From: Paraphoma chrysanthemicola
Lineage: Eukaryota; Ascomycota; Dothideomycetes; Pleosporales; Phaeosphaeriaceae
Reading direction: 5' to 3'
Length of the DNA: 64,000 nt
Assembly: GCA_020744225.1 (NCBI GenBank)
Contig: JAGMWG010000018.1
Span: forward strand, 186,001-250,000
Of this stretch, positions 1 through 11,100 are shown one piece after another (positions within the stretch are counted from its first letter, which is position 1; every line of letters begins with the position of its first letter). The notes under the pieces were generated by a model. The model was not told the DNA's origin and ran no database searches. It was given only the letters and a program-made list of their open reading frames with translations. Both the position numbers and the translations under genes were made by a program.

Positions 1-1215
1 GTACTGCGCACAATTGCTGTTAGCTGCGAATTCTGGGGGTCTTTCGCGGTGGGCGATGCTGCGCCATTGCGGCGGCGGGAGAAACTTACGGCCGCTCATG
101 ATTGCGATCTATGGCCCAGAAGGTAGAAGAGAGACAAAAGAAGTGAAGGAGAAGATGCTGCGATCGAGGCTGTTGATGGATGGAAGGGGGGTTGTTGCAG
201 CTTTCTCGACACGTTGCGCCGCTGCCAAATATGTCCGTGCGCGCTAGCTTAACGGAGCTTCACCCTGAGCTATCATCTCCTCCTCCACTCTCCGCACCAG
301 AGGCCACGCTGTCTTGACTTGCGCATTGGAAGCTTCCCGAACGTGTTTGATCTTTGCAAGGCAACATCGCTTACCTTGCCGCACGCTCGCCGCGCATGGC
401 GACACACTGCAACATGTCTACCCAGACTGGACCTATCACGAACGACCCCCTACGGAGTATGTGTCGTCCTGGAGCAATTCGGGGATATGGCGTTGCACAA
501 CGCAGCCACTGCCTTCACGCTCACGATGCGCACAAGGTGATGAGATAAAACTGCTCATTCTTGCGAATCCGTTGCTCGTCGACATTTCTGCATCTCATTT
601 CCTGTCGTTTCGTCATCTCACTGGAAGCGTTGCTCGGCCTGTTATGGAACACCTTAAGACGAGCATCATGGTCAAACCATGGAGACAGGATCGCAAGGCA
701 CTTGAATGCAGTCATTGCGATAGTCTTTCCGTAGCACCGCGTTCAGATCGGATCGCACCGCGGACACCTCAAAGAGATCGCGACTCCTTGCTATCGTCAT
801 TGAGCCACTCATTGGTCAAGAACCACAGTGTTCGCTTTCGCTAAAGCTGCAGGGGTCAGAGCTGTCGTGTGAAGGATGCTAATGTCATATTGAGCTTAGC
901 CGTTACCTCACTCGGCATCGTGAGCTGCGTCCCCGGTCCTGCGGTCGTACTTCCGAACATGAGATACGAATTTAGCGTCAAAAGACGAATGTGAATGTTC
1001 TCTATGCGAAATCCTTCAGCAATGATGCTGCCATGTTCTCAAGATTGTGGAGGCTGTGTCTTCGAAACTACAGTACTTAAGATGGACTTGATACAATCAA
1101 ATGTGCACATCGCAGCCTCACTCACGCCTACACTGAACCAACTGCAACCCCCAAGTAATACATCCTTGACAATCCAATTGCTTGAATCGTACACACGATA
1201 CAGCACGACCCCACC
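1..1215. other. left-edge intergenic region
   Basis: No convincing gene. Frames of up to about 175 codons occur but overlap one another on both strands, show no recognisable domain and have no consistent splice signals. The last 350 bases are presumably the promoter and 5' leader of the RTA1-type gene that begins at 1216. Confidence 0.5.
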
Positions 1216-2184
1216 ATGGCAAATCCTCCTAGCTCCCCGAAGTTTGACTGGAAGATGTACCGTTACGTGCCAACGCTTGTTGGCGCCATCATCGCCCTCA
1301 TCATCTTCCTCATCATGGCTATGTTGCACTTCTGGCAATTCTTGAAATTGCGAAAGGTCATCATCATATACGTGATCATCGGAGCTCTCTGTATGTTCAT
1401 CTCCGGGCTTTCCTGTGCAGCTACACCCAACTAATGATATGATCAGGCGAAGTCGGCGGCTTTGGCGCACGCATCAGCTCGCATTTCGACAACCAAGAAT
1501 GGGGCTCCTTTATTGTTCAGGGTGTACTCCTCCTCGTCGGCCCTCTCTTCTTCGCAGCCACAATTTATATGATGCTGGGCCGGACAATCAGACTAGCGGG
1601 AGGAGAGGACGTTTCCTTGATCAAGCCAAAGTGGTACACACGCATCTTTGTAACAGCAGATGTTACCACCCTTATCATTCAAGGCCTGGGTTCGTAGCGA
1701 ACTGTATCACGATTGCCTGACAATGTACTGACAGCGTACAGGTGCCAGTATCATGGGCACCATGAAGCTCAACCTCGCGCTGGCAGGCGAGAAGATCGTC
1801 ATCGCCGGTCTCGCTCTACAGGTCGCAACCTTCATCGTCTTCCTCGTGGCGTCTATTGATTTCCACATTCGCATGAATCGCAAGACAGTGTTATACACCA
1901 GCACAGAGCCAGCTGGCGATTGGCGGAGGATGCTTTGGATCCTTTACAGCGTCAGCACCCTCATCCTCTTCCGGTGCGCATTCCGTTTGATCGAATACTC
2001 CATGGGCAACGCGGCATATTTAATTGCGCACGAGTGGACATTGTACACATTCGACGCGGTACCGATGTTCCTGGTCTTAGTGCTGTTGTTGGTCCTGCAG
2101 CCGTCAAAGTATGTGCCTGAGAAGGCGAGCAAGCCGGCCGTGGATACGAGTGATGGCGAGATGGGCCTTGTGCAAAGCAAATAG
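1216..2184 (+). CDS. RTA1-like lipid-translocating/stress-response membrane protein
   Basis: Model join(1216..1390, 1447..1689, 1742..2184), 286 aa. The protein is almost entirely hydrophobic, with about seven membrane helices, and carries RTA1-family landmarks: 'FGARISSHF', 'YMMLGRTIRL' and 'TTLIIQGLGASIMG' before the helix-rich C-terminal half. The family (yeast RTA1, RSB1, PUG1) sits in the plasma membrane and is linked to sphingoid-base or sterol-related drug tolerance; the transport activity itself is not settled. Both introns are short (56 and 52 bases) with GT..CAG borders and keep the frame. The charged tail after the last helix is typical. A Zn2Cys6 regulator gene follows in the same direction about 400 bases downstream. 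Family assignment is firm; the substrate is unknown. Confidence 0.9.
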
Positions 2185-2582
2185 AGGGTACTGGATCGTT
2201 TCATTTGACCTATGTATTCTAGACAATCAGTTACACATCACTGAAGCCATTCAGGCCCCATCATTGTGGCCATGAGAGGGCACAAATCATCATGTAAGGC
2301 TAGGCAGCAATATCATCTCATAGAAATCTTCAACACGTTTAGACCGCCTGACCAAAGGACATGCAGCATGGGAAGGGAGGAGTGAGCACGAGCCAGAGCA
2401 TGATGACGTAATGACTATCTTGAAGGATCTCGTGTGTTGTTGGCTGTGACGTGCCAAGCATCACCCCCATCAACCATCACTCAACGCACATGATGCTGTG
2501 TCAATGTGATCGCTCCAGCCCAGCCGCACCTGGACCATGAAGCAATTGTGCAAACTTCATCCGTCAAGTGGTAGCCCGCAGT
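2185..2582. other. intergenic, RTA1-type gene to Zn2Cys6 gene
   Basis: About 400 bases with no coding signal, expected to hold the terminator of the RTA1-type gene and the promoter of the Zn2Cys6 gene. I see no clear TATA box or repeated operator. Confidence 0.4.
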
Positions 2583-4150
2583 ATGGTCCGCCGCAGTGCG
2601 GGTTTCATCGCTAAGAAAGCACATCGCAAGTCTCGCGGTGGTTGCCTAACGTGTAAGCGAAAGAAAGTCAAGGCAAGTTAACAGCACGGTGCGAATTGCC
2701 TCAGGGCTGGACTAATGTAGCAAAGTGTGATGAAGCACAGCCATCGTGTGGTTATTGCACATTGAGGAAATTGAACTGCGAATACCCCCAGGAAAGACGA
2801 TCAGAATCCACTCCAGCCAGCACCAACTCGCAGTCCAGCCTTGAATCTTCGCCCGAACCCAAAAATGCAGAGCCTGAGGTCGATTTCAACGACGCCAACT
2901 GTGCGATCACCAGCTGGCTGACACCTGCCACCCAGTCGGCGATAGGCCAACTGACTTTCGAAGAACTTGACCTCCTGAATCACTACAAGACATCCACATG
3001 GAAAACGTTTGCAATCCGAGGGGACCTAAACACACATGATATACACCGCGACTTAGTGCCTCGTATGAGTATATCACACTCACATCTCTTGTATGCTCTG
3101 CTGAGCCTCGCTGCAACGTACCGCAATCGCATCCGGCCCTCCAAGGAATCAGCGAACCAAGCCCTATTGTACCGAACCAAAACGTTCGCAGCATACACCA
3201 AGGAGCTTCAAAATATCACAAACGACAACTACGAGGCTATTGTCGTTACAGGCACGTTTCTACTCGCTTTGGTGAACGCGCCCAGTCTCGAAGCCCCTGA
3301 CGAAGAGCACTTGGACTGGCTATACACCCTCCTCAAAATGAGCGAAGGCATCCGCATCCTAGCCTCACTTCGCTGGGGCCAGGGCATTGAAAAGCTCTCC
3401 ATCTATCCTCTCATATGCCGTGAGCTACGCACTCTCCCACCACCTCCCATCATCGTTACTCCAGACAAACCCCCGTTGCAAACACCCCCTGGCCCACTAG
3501 GAGGCACGCCCGACCACCCAAATCCAGCATCAACATATAACTTACCGTTCATCATGCCCTTTGGCAGCTTCGTATTCCTCCCGCCGCCGCTGATGGCGTT
3601 ACTCGAGCGGACCATTAATCCGCCTGCTTCGGGCCCAATCGATTTGAATCGTAACGCCTTGGTTCCCGTCTTCTACGCACTCTCGCCAATCTTCTTGTCG
3701 CTGTACTACTACCATCTCAATCCAGACTTCAACGTCAGGGCATTCGTATTCACATCTTTCCTCATGCCGGAATTCCTCGCTCTGGTCAAAGCGCGCGAAA
3801 CAAGAGCGCTGGTACTGCTTACTTGGTGGTTTGCTCTGGCGGCGTTGGTGCCTGCGGGATGGTGGGGCGGCAAGCGTGCGGGTGTTGTGGTTGATGCGCT
3901 GGTCAGGCTGGTTGAGCAGCGTGGCGACGAGCGGGTCGCGGCTACGCTTGACGGCGCTGTGAAGCTGGTCAGGTTGTTTGAAGAATGGGGCAGCGAGGCA
4001 GCGGCTGCGAGTATTTTCGACGATTGGGAGGGTGTGGATTGGGATGATGGGCCGAGGAAAGCAGAAGAATGGGAAGCGGGGATGTTGGTGGATTTGTGTG
4101 AGCAGGTTACTTTTGAGGGGCCGGATATAGATCTGTATAGTCCCGCGTGA
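2583..4150 (+). CDS. Zn2Cys6 transcription factor with GC-AG intron
   Basis: Model join(2583..2672, 2726..4150), 504 aa. Residues 21-48 form a complete binuclear zinc cluster: C21, C24, C31, C38, C41, C48 (C-x2-C-x6-C-x6-C-x2-C-x6-C), preceded by a basic stretch ending 'HRKSRGG'. This cluster appears only if the intron uses a GC donor (AAG|GCAAGT) and the acceptor ending at 2725. The only nearby GTAAGC donor would remove the second cysteine. The rest resembles the 'fungal-specific transcription factor 2' region of Upc2-type regulators: helix-rich, with a 'LLSLAATYRN' segment and an acidic C-terminus. It probably acts in the nucleus as a pathway regulator. The RTA1-type gene next door is a plausible but unproven target. 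It ends 81 bases from the convergent GNAT gene. Confidence 0.85.
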
Positions 4151-4231
4151 ATGTATACGCGTAGCTTTTCAGCGTCCTTCGCATGGGATATACAACAACC
4201 AAGAGGTATTCCGCACGCTATCATATTACAT

Positions 4232-5016
4232 TCAACTACCCACTCCATCGCGGGACTCTTCAGGACTCCCCTTCACAACTGGTTTCCTAACCATACAATA
4301 CAACATCACCGCATCCTTCTCGCCCTCCCCATCCCTACACTCCATCTCCTTGACCAACTCAAATCCAAATTTCTCATATATCGGCACATTCGGCACCTTC
4401 CTACTACTCTCTAGATAACATTCCACCCCTTCTTTATCCGCCATAGCAAGCACTTCTTCCATCAACGCTCTTCCAACACCTTGTCCCTGCGCTTCAGGCA
4501 GTACTGTCACAATATTACAGAAATAATACCCCTTGTCGCTTGTCCACAACGCTCCTTGCGCTTCGGCTTGTCGCTCTTTCCAGATCCAGTACCGCTTTGT
4601 ACTGAGTCCGCCGCGACCGTAGCGAAGGTTCATCAGGCCTTGATTGAACCATAAATACCAGTGAGATAGGTACAGCGACCACGATGCTGGTTGTGAGGGA
4701 GGCGAGGGAGGGAGCCACATTGCGCAGCCGAGGATTTTAGAGGGGTTGGAGGTTGAGCGCGCGACGTGGAAGAGGCCGTGTTGGATGCCCCAGTGGCAGC
4801 GGAGGGTGAGGGATACGCGGTTGCGCGTGAGGGAGATCTAGTGATATTGCTTTGAGCTTTGGTCCTCTGTGTTGCTGGTATTGCATTGAGACGACGTACC
4901 TTCGACCGGTCCGGATAGATCCATTGGTTATACGGGTCTTCTGCGAACGCTTGTTGTATCGTATCGATAGCGCCGTCGATATCGGCTTCAGTCATGCGAG
5001 TAACCTGGATAGACAT
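4232..5016 (-). CDS. GNAT-family N-acetyltransferase
   Basis: Model complement(join(4232..4837, 4900..5016)), 240 aa. The N-terminus 'RMTEADIDGAIDTIQQAF' is the usual first strand and helix of a GNAT fold. The acetyl-CoA pyrophosphate-binding motif A is 'QGQGVG' at residues 156-161, directly after the 'VTVLPE' strand, followed by 'YLESS' and the 'YEKFGFE' motif B. The fungal GNAT proteins of this layout are mostly uncharacterised small-molecule or protein acetyltransferases, so the acceptor cannot be named. The 62-base intron has GTACGT and CTAG borders. The gene is divergent from the CBM-kinase gene (486 bases apart) and convergent with the Zn2Cys6 gene. Confidence 0.88.
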
Positions 5017-5503
5017 GGTGAAGTCGTTTCGTCTGAAGTCTGATGCGATGAAAGGTGTGGTGATAGTGTCGTAGTTGGCATTCGCGGGGGTTTAAGGTGG
5101 GTAAAACTGCGAAGTATTCAGCACTCGTATCGCAACCGGTTCACAGCAAGATCCAGCCATGCTGGCTGCGGGGACGACGCGACTTAGCTCTTGTCGTGAG
5201 GCTGGTTGGCATCTGCGTACCCATTTGAGATAACGCTAAGGGAGGGGCAGCTCGAGGCGGGGATGGACCAAAAGAGTATGTGCTGCCGAGCGCCTCCGCT
5301 GTCCAATCACGACCTCTTCTCTGCTCAGCCTCAGCCTCCGCATCTCAGCCTGGTCGCGATACTGTATCTTCGTTCTGAAATGACTTCTCTTGGGCCTCCT
5401 GCAGTGGAATTGCCGACAGTGACGCCAGCGGCTGCAAGATTTTCTACAAAGTTCCCTGTCCCATATCTAGCAATTCACGCACCGAAGTGGCTGATGATGA
5501 GAT
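5017..5503. promoter_or_regulatory. divergent promoter, GNAT / CBM-kinase genes
   Basis: This 487-base spacer separates two genes reading outwards, so it must contain both promoters. A short open frame at 5206-5541 crosses it but has no recognisable domain and overlaps the kinase start out of frame. No clear operator was seen. Confidence 0.4.
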
Positions 5504-8110
5504 ATGGCAACGATGTTGAACTTGCAGCACGGACAGAATGAACGGAGAAACACAGACGAGGACCTCATGCATGATACCGCACCTGGCGAGGAATCTGCGC
5601 CAAACATTCTGCACTCTAGACAACAAGGCAAAGAAGAACACCAAAGCACCAACAAGGCCCAGGAAACACATTTCGAGGCTGTGTCATCGCCCCAGGAACC
5701 CAGGTTGGACAGCATGAGTCTCTGGCCCTCACCCTTGCGGACTCATCATCACATGGAAAACAGATCGTCATCGGACAGCCTGTATAGTCCTGGTCCGATT
5801 GATGGATACTATACGTTCATATGGGCTCACCCAGCAACGACGGTGTACATTGCAGGGTCCTTCAATGGCTGGCTCAAATTGAAACTAGAAAAAGGAGGGG
5901 ATGGTAGCTTTACAAGGACCGTACATCTACAAAAGGCGTCAATGAGTTTCAAGTTCGTCGTTGATGACATCTGGGTGGTCAATCACTCCTTGAAGATGGA
6001 GACCGATGAACAAGGCGTTATCAATAACATCCTCTCGCCGAGTGACATAAAGGGCTGGCGGGAGGTGAAAGAAGATGCTGCTAAGCGTCAGAACAGACGC
6101 GTTCGTGTAGAGAGAGGAGACAGTGAGACTGATCATGAACCTCCACTAAGCTGGGACCTATCTTCCAATTCTAGCGGAAAAGAAACAATTTCAAGCCGCG
6201 TCGAGCGCATAAAGGCTCGAGTCGCCGAATTGACAGCAACAAGTCCAGAAAATATCAAACAGAAACAACTCGGTCTCGACGACGATACAGCTTCACATTC
6301 GCAAAAAGAACTGTGGTCTGCGTCTGATCAAGCAAGTTTGTATTCGTGGGACCCAGATTCTGATGAGAGACTGGTTCGCATTCTATCGAAGGTGCACAGT
6401 GAAGTGGCACGCGAAACACTCAAACTTCACGGAATCTCAGATCTGTGGCTACCGATACCCAGACAGACGCTTCAAAAGGTCTTTCTGGATAAGAGTCAGC
6501 GAGAAGATTTTCTGCGTGCGCAAGATGATGAATTGCAACATTACGGCGGACCGTGGAGACGACAACGCACTAGTGCCACTCATATCATTGGTCATGCAGC
6601 TATCGACGACGATGAGGATGTAGTTATTCAGCACAAAGTACTTGGAGAAGGTGCTTACGGGACTGTGGAAGAAGTAACTATCGACAACGGATCTGGTGCC
6701 CTGCGCTTGGTTCGGAAACAGCTGGGACGACCAAAGCAGCTGAAAGCGCAACAGAGGGTAATGGCTGCATTCGCCCGGGAGATTAATGTTATGCAACAGG
6801 TGGATCATCAGCATTGCGTCAAATTCATCGGAAGCTACACAGATCTCGACCACGTCAACATTCTTTCGTCGCCCGTTGCTGATATGGATCTCGCTATTTT
6901 CCTTGACCGGCCCATAGGTATTGAAGAGAAGAAGATACTGTATCGAGGTATTGGCTGCTTGTGTAATGCCATCAACTACCTGCACCAAAACAACATTCGA
7001 CATGAAGACCTCAAGCCACAGAATGTGCTTATCCACGGAAACAACATTCTGCTGACAGATTTTGGATTTAGTCTTGACTTCTCCGACGACTGTGTTTCGA
7101 CGACAACCGGGCGTCCTTCTGCTTGGACAATTCGTTACTCAGCCCCTGAGGTACTCAACTTCGAGCCTCGCAATAGAGCTACTGATATCTTTTCTCTCGG
7201 CTGTGTACTTATTGAGATGCTATCTGGATTACATGGTCATAGTCTTGCTACGGTGAAAGACTTTTGGAAGCACACTGGTAACGGGCAGTCTAGTTTTGCC
7301 CGCAATATGGAGGCAGCAACAAGTTGGAATAGTGAATTGCAGCGGAACGCGTGCGATGACCAGATGGAGGCACTGTGTACCTACACCTTGCTGATGCTCG
7401 CTGAAGGCCGTTCTTCTCGTCCGACAGCGCAGCAGGTTGTCAAATGTCTTTCAATTCTCAGTCGACTGGTACCAGAAGCCTCCTCGCCAATATCAGCAAG
7501 CTGCATGGGAGCTGAGCCGTGTATAGGCCTGGCGGCTCATTCTATTTCAAACAGTACGATATCTTGGAGCTATACGGCGAAGTTGCTAAAGCTTGCCCCA
7601 AATCTACTCCAATATCTCTACCCCTGGGCTCAGCATTCACCATGGAACTTCCGCTTCCTTGACTTGAAGCTAAACCCCAAAAAGTACGAGGGCTATGGAC
7701 AACGGGGCGATCCATTCTACGGCAACGTACAATTGATCAGAGAAATATGCCACATGCTCCACGCCGGTGCTTCAAGAACTGGTACCACCAAAATCTTCTG
7801 GAAAGCTCGAGAATCTCCAAAATTCAAAGAACTCGAATTCGATGAGCAGGGACAATCAGACGCGACACGCAGCGCTCAAAGTATGTCCGTGGATCATGTA
7901 GTGTTCTCTAGGATCAAGCTAAGGGACGTACGGGAAAGGTCGGGCCATTCCAACAGTATACAAATTTCGCTTCTGCCTATTCACCTACGCGAATCAAAGT
8001 ATTATGGATCGTTCTTTTACATGCTATCCTACCCGCTTCTCGAGATTGAGGCCGATCCCAGACTACCGGCTGGACTAGGCATCGTCGATCTCACCAAGAT
8101 AGACATGTAA
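5504..8110 (+). CDS. AMPK-type CBM fused to fungal protein kinase domain
   Basis: Uninterrupted 868 aa frame. Residues about 101-179 match the AMPK-beta/Mdg1-Crp1 glycogen-binding (CBM48-like) module: 'YYTFIWAHPATTVYIAGSF' with 'NGW', then 'FKFVVDDIW' and 'TDEQGVINNILSP'. Residues about 379-640 are a kinase domain: glycine loop 'LGEGAYGTVEEV', K405 as the likely ATP lysine, 'HEDLKPQN' with D502, DFG at 519-521 and APE at 547-549. The catalytic loop has HED instead of HRD, as in lineage-expanded fungal kinases. The core catalytic residues are present, so activity is plausible. About 220 further residues ('YLYPWAQHSPWNFRF' region) match no domain I know. The pairing suggests carbohydrate-tethered or carbohydrate-sensing signalling; this is inference. 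The start is the first Met of the frame. Confidence 0.85.
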   Translation: MATMLNLQHGQNERRNTDEDLMHDTAPGEESAPNILHSRQQGKEEHQSTNKAQETHFEAVSSPQEPRLDSMSLWPSPLRTHHHMENRSSSDSLYSPGPIDGYYTFIWAHPATTVYIAGSFNGWLKLKLEKGGDGSFTRTVHLQKASMSFKFVVDDIWVVNHSLKMETDEQGVINNILSPSDIKGWREVKEDAAKRQNRRVRVERGDSETDHEPPLSWDLSSNSSGKETISSRVERIKARVAELTATSPENIKQKQLGLDDDTASHSQKELWSASDQASLYSWDPDSDERLVRILSKVHSEVARETLKLHGISDLWLPIPRQTLQKVFLDKSQREDFLRAQDDELQHYGGPWRRQRTSATHIIGHAAIDDDEDVVIQHKVLGEGAYGTVEEVTIDNGSGALRLVRKQLGRPKQLKAQQRVMAAFAREINVMQQVDHQHCVKFIGSYTDLDHVNILSSPVADMDLAIFLDRPIGIEEKKILYRGIGCLCNAINYLHQNNIRHEDLKPQNVLIHGNNILLTDFGFSLDFSDDCVSTTTGRPSAWTIRYSAPEVLNFEPRNRATDIFSLGCVLIEMLSGLHGHSLATVKDFWKHTGNGQSSFARNMEAATSWNSELQRNACDDQMEALCTYTLLMLAEGRSSRPTAQQVVKCLSILSRLVPEASSPISASCMGAEPCIGLAAHSISNSTISWSYTAKLLKLAPNLLQYLYPWAQHSPWNFRFLDLKLNPKKYEGYGQRGDPFYGNVQLIREICHMLHAGASRTGTTKIFWKARESPKFKELEFDEQGQSDATRSAQSMSVDHVVFSRIKLRDVRERSGHSNSIQISLLPIHLRESKYYGSFFYMLSYPLLEIEADPRLPAGLGIVDLTKIDM

Positions 8111-11100
8111 TGGTCGTCTACTGAACGGACTCTTGCACGAGTATTGCAAATCAGCGGGCACAGAGAACACCTTACGTCAAGAGATAGCATTGTAGAAGCG
8201 ATCCTGAAGGCCATCGCACAGGACTAGGCATATAACATCATCGTTGTAGCGTGCTGCATGATCCTTGGCCGTTTCAACTTGTGTTCGAACCTGAACCTAA
8301 AGTAAGCTGTATACTTTCAAGACAGTATCTGGAGGAAAAGCCATAGGATAGCAAGTTGCACTGAGAGCAATGAGTCGTCAGGCACTCACAATCCAGATTG
8401 ATCAGCGAAGTATTGACAGCTTCTGTTCTTGGTAAACAATATACCAGCCAGTCATATAAACCGCAAACTCGTACGGGCAGCTCACAAGCTCATGTCATGG
8501 CGACCAATGTAGAGGCCGAACAATCACTACGAACGGCAGGATTAGCAATTAGCACTACGCGCAACATAGCGGACGGATTATGCTTTCTCCCATGACCAGT
8601 CAGAATGGAGATGAGTTTGTGATGTGCACGCGCTCGTTCGTACAATAATACGACTCGGTCGAGCAAATCCGAAGTTCTTTAGCTGATCTTCGCAGCTCAG
8701 AAGCAAAAATACCGCCAATGACTTGCTGTCTTGACAATCAACTCCAGGCTAGGGTAGTCGAATGGCAGCTGATTCTTAGCGACTTCTCGATATGGACAGG
8801 ATGCGCAGGTTGTGAAAATTCTGATCTTGTCGACTTGGTTCATGTCAGGTAGCCATTTACTGCCATTGAGCAAAAGCCTTATGCACTTGATCGAACAACC
8901 ATATGAAGCACCTTGACGTATCTGACCTGACCATATCATTACAGATTCGCCACGCCATATGATTCATGTATTCACTCAACAATCACGAGGTACAGCAGTG
9001 GCTTATCCAGTCGTCTCTCAACAGCAATATGCAGCGGAGATCAGCGCCTCGATGCTGCATCACATCTAGAACCACGCACGCAGTGTGTACCAAGCCTTCA
9101 TGCATTCAAAGGTTGCCTTGAGAGGCTCACATGTCGCCGCACACCGCAATGTACCGCTCATCTCCCAAGGCCCCGCTTCACACGAAAATCTTCGTAATCA
9201 GATCGACACAAGTTTACGGCACCTACCTGACCCGGCTGATGACATCTTTCTGCATGCTTTGCAGGTCGGGAGCGCGCGGGACGAGATTCGCTTGCAGCTG
9301 CTTGCTCGCCACGCAGTGGCGTTTGGTCTATAGTGTTTGGCGTGGTATTCCAGCGTCTGCGCGGCGTAGTTAGGGGACCAGAGTGGATCGTGAGATGGCC
9401 CTGCAGCTGTTTAGTTCAATGTCAGTTGCTGGCCCACATCTGGACCATGGGGTCGTTTGCGCGTTTATGTGCGCAGTCATGCTGATCCGATGTGGCCGTT
9501 GATCAAAAGGCCTGATTTGGTGGGGCTATTTTGCCGTGTGTTGATTGTCGGTAGGACACCTCCTCGGGTCTACTTCGATGATAATATCTGCCGTGCTCAG
9601 TAAGGCACGATGCCGTCCACTCAAGCTTTTAGCGCATCTGTGCGAGTGTGCTGCGAGGCTCTGTGATCGACTGTTGCAGACGTGTTACATTGGAGCCACA
9701 CGCGAGCATGTCCCGAAGGCGCTGAACATCTTCACGAGCTAAGATCCCCATTCCGAATCATCGGTGCGATTTATCGGTGAAGCCGGGGATCATGGCCGAG
9801 CGCATGTGGGCTCCTGCCAGAATTAGGCGGTGACGATCGAAGCGCGCATTGTGTCGAGTGCCGCATGGAGTGGCAGCGGAGATGCGACCGGGGAGTAAGT
9901 GAAGAAAAAGTGTAAGATCATGCAGCGGCAAAGAACGTTTGAAGACGGGCAGGGATCAGAGGTTGACGGAGCCAACAGTTGACCGAAGTCCGCCAAATGT
10001 TGTGTAATTTTGGCGGGCAACTGGCGCGATGGAAACCGAGTACGAAGAGCCTACGAAAGCAAATTCATGTGAGATGTGCCGATCCATTAGCGATGATCTT
10101 TAGAGCCTCCCAAAGAAGTGTTCCAGACTTTCTATATGACGGAAGACGCGGCTGCACGATTCGCCAACAAGCTCCATTTGGAGAAAGTGTGTCCACAAGG
10201 TAAGGCCAACCGTGCCACTTGGTATGCTGTATGCGTTTTGTAGGCGAGCTGCAGTCGAACATGTGTGGCATTACTGGGCCGCAAGGGCTGACATGCGAGA
10301 ACGAACGGACGGACGATTCAGAAGAAAGAGGAATAATACGGGCGACAAGTGAAACTGTCCTCGGCAAGAAGTACAACCTTGCAAAGCTGTGCAGCCGTCA
10401 TGGGCGGTCTGTTTGGGGGTGTTGCGTTGATGATGATCGTTTTCTCAAAGGAGGGGTAACGATGCAGGCGCTGCCCACAGAGCGCCTAGCCGCAACAGCA
10501 TGGTTGCTGAGAGTCATGTCAGGCCGTGGCCTGGCGTGGTCATCGGACAGGCTGAGGAAAAGTTGCAATAGCGGCTGGCCGGGCAATAAGATGTATGTCG
10601 TGTGAGGCAATTAGATCGTGTCTCAGCCAAAAATAGGCGTTCAATGTACTGGGCTCTGGACAACGCCAAGCGGTATGCAGGCGCAACTGGTTTCTACGCG
10701 TTTGCGCAAGCGAATGATGTTGAGGTGCGCGATGTTCGGGAGGGAGCTCAGTAGTGGACGGTTGACAAGATCGCCGCGTCAGCCAGGGTGATGATTTAGC
10801 CTGGAGTGCAACCATGAATGAGACGATGGGTGATTAGTCGATGTGTGAGCAAGGAAAACTGCTGGCGCGTTGCATCGTATAGCGGGTAGGTTCCGTCGTC
10901 ATACATTTGGTGGCATGTCTACCGTGAGCCGTCGCTGCCCATAAGCGCCTCGACTGCAGTCTGAGAATAGTTGCACACAAACATACGAAGGAGTTGCCAC
11001 TGTAGCCGCTACCCGCACCACAGCGGTAGCACCGAGCCTGGAATCAATATTGGCATATAGTCTAATGTAAAAGCACAAGTGTGCATGGCAATTCGACGTA

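Noticed and set aside
8697..8939. Minus-strand 80-codon frame resembling the start of a HET-type domain ('GASYGCSIKCIRLLL')
   Set aside because: Too short and the resemblance is vague; a stop-free run of this length is common by chance.
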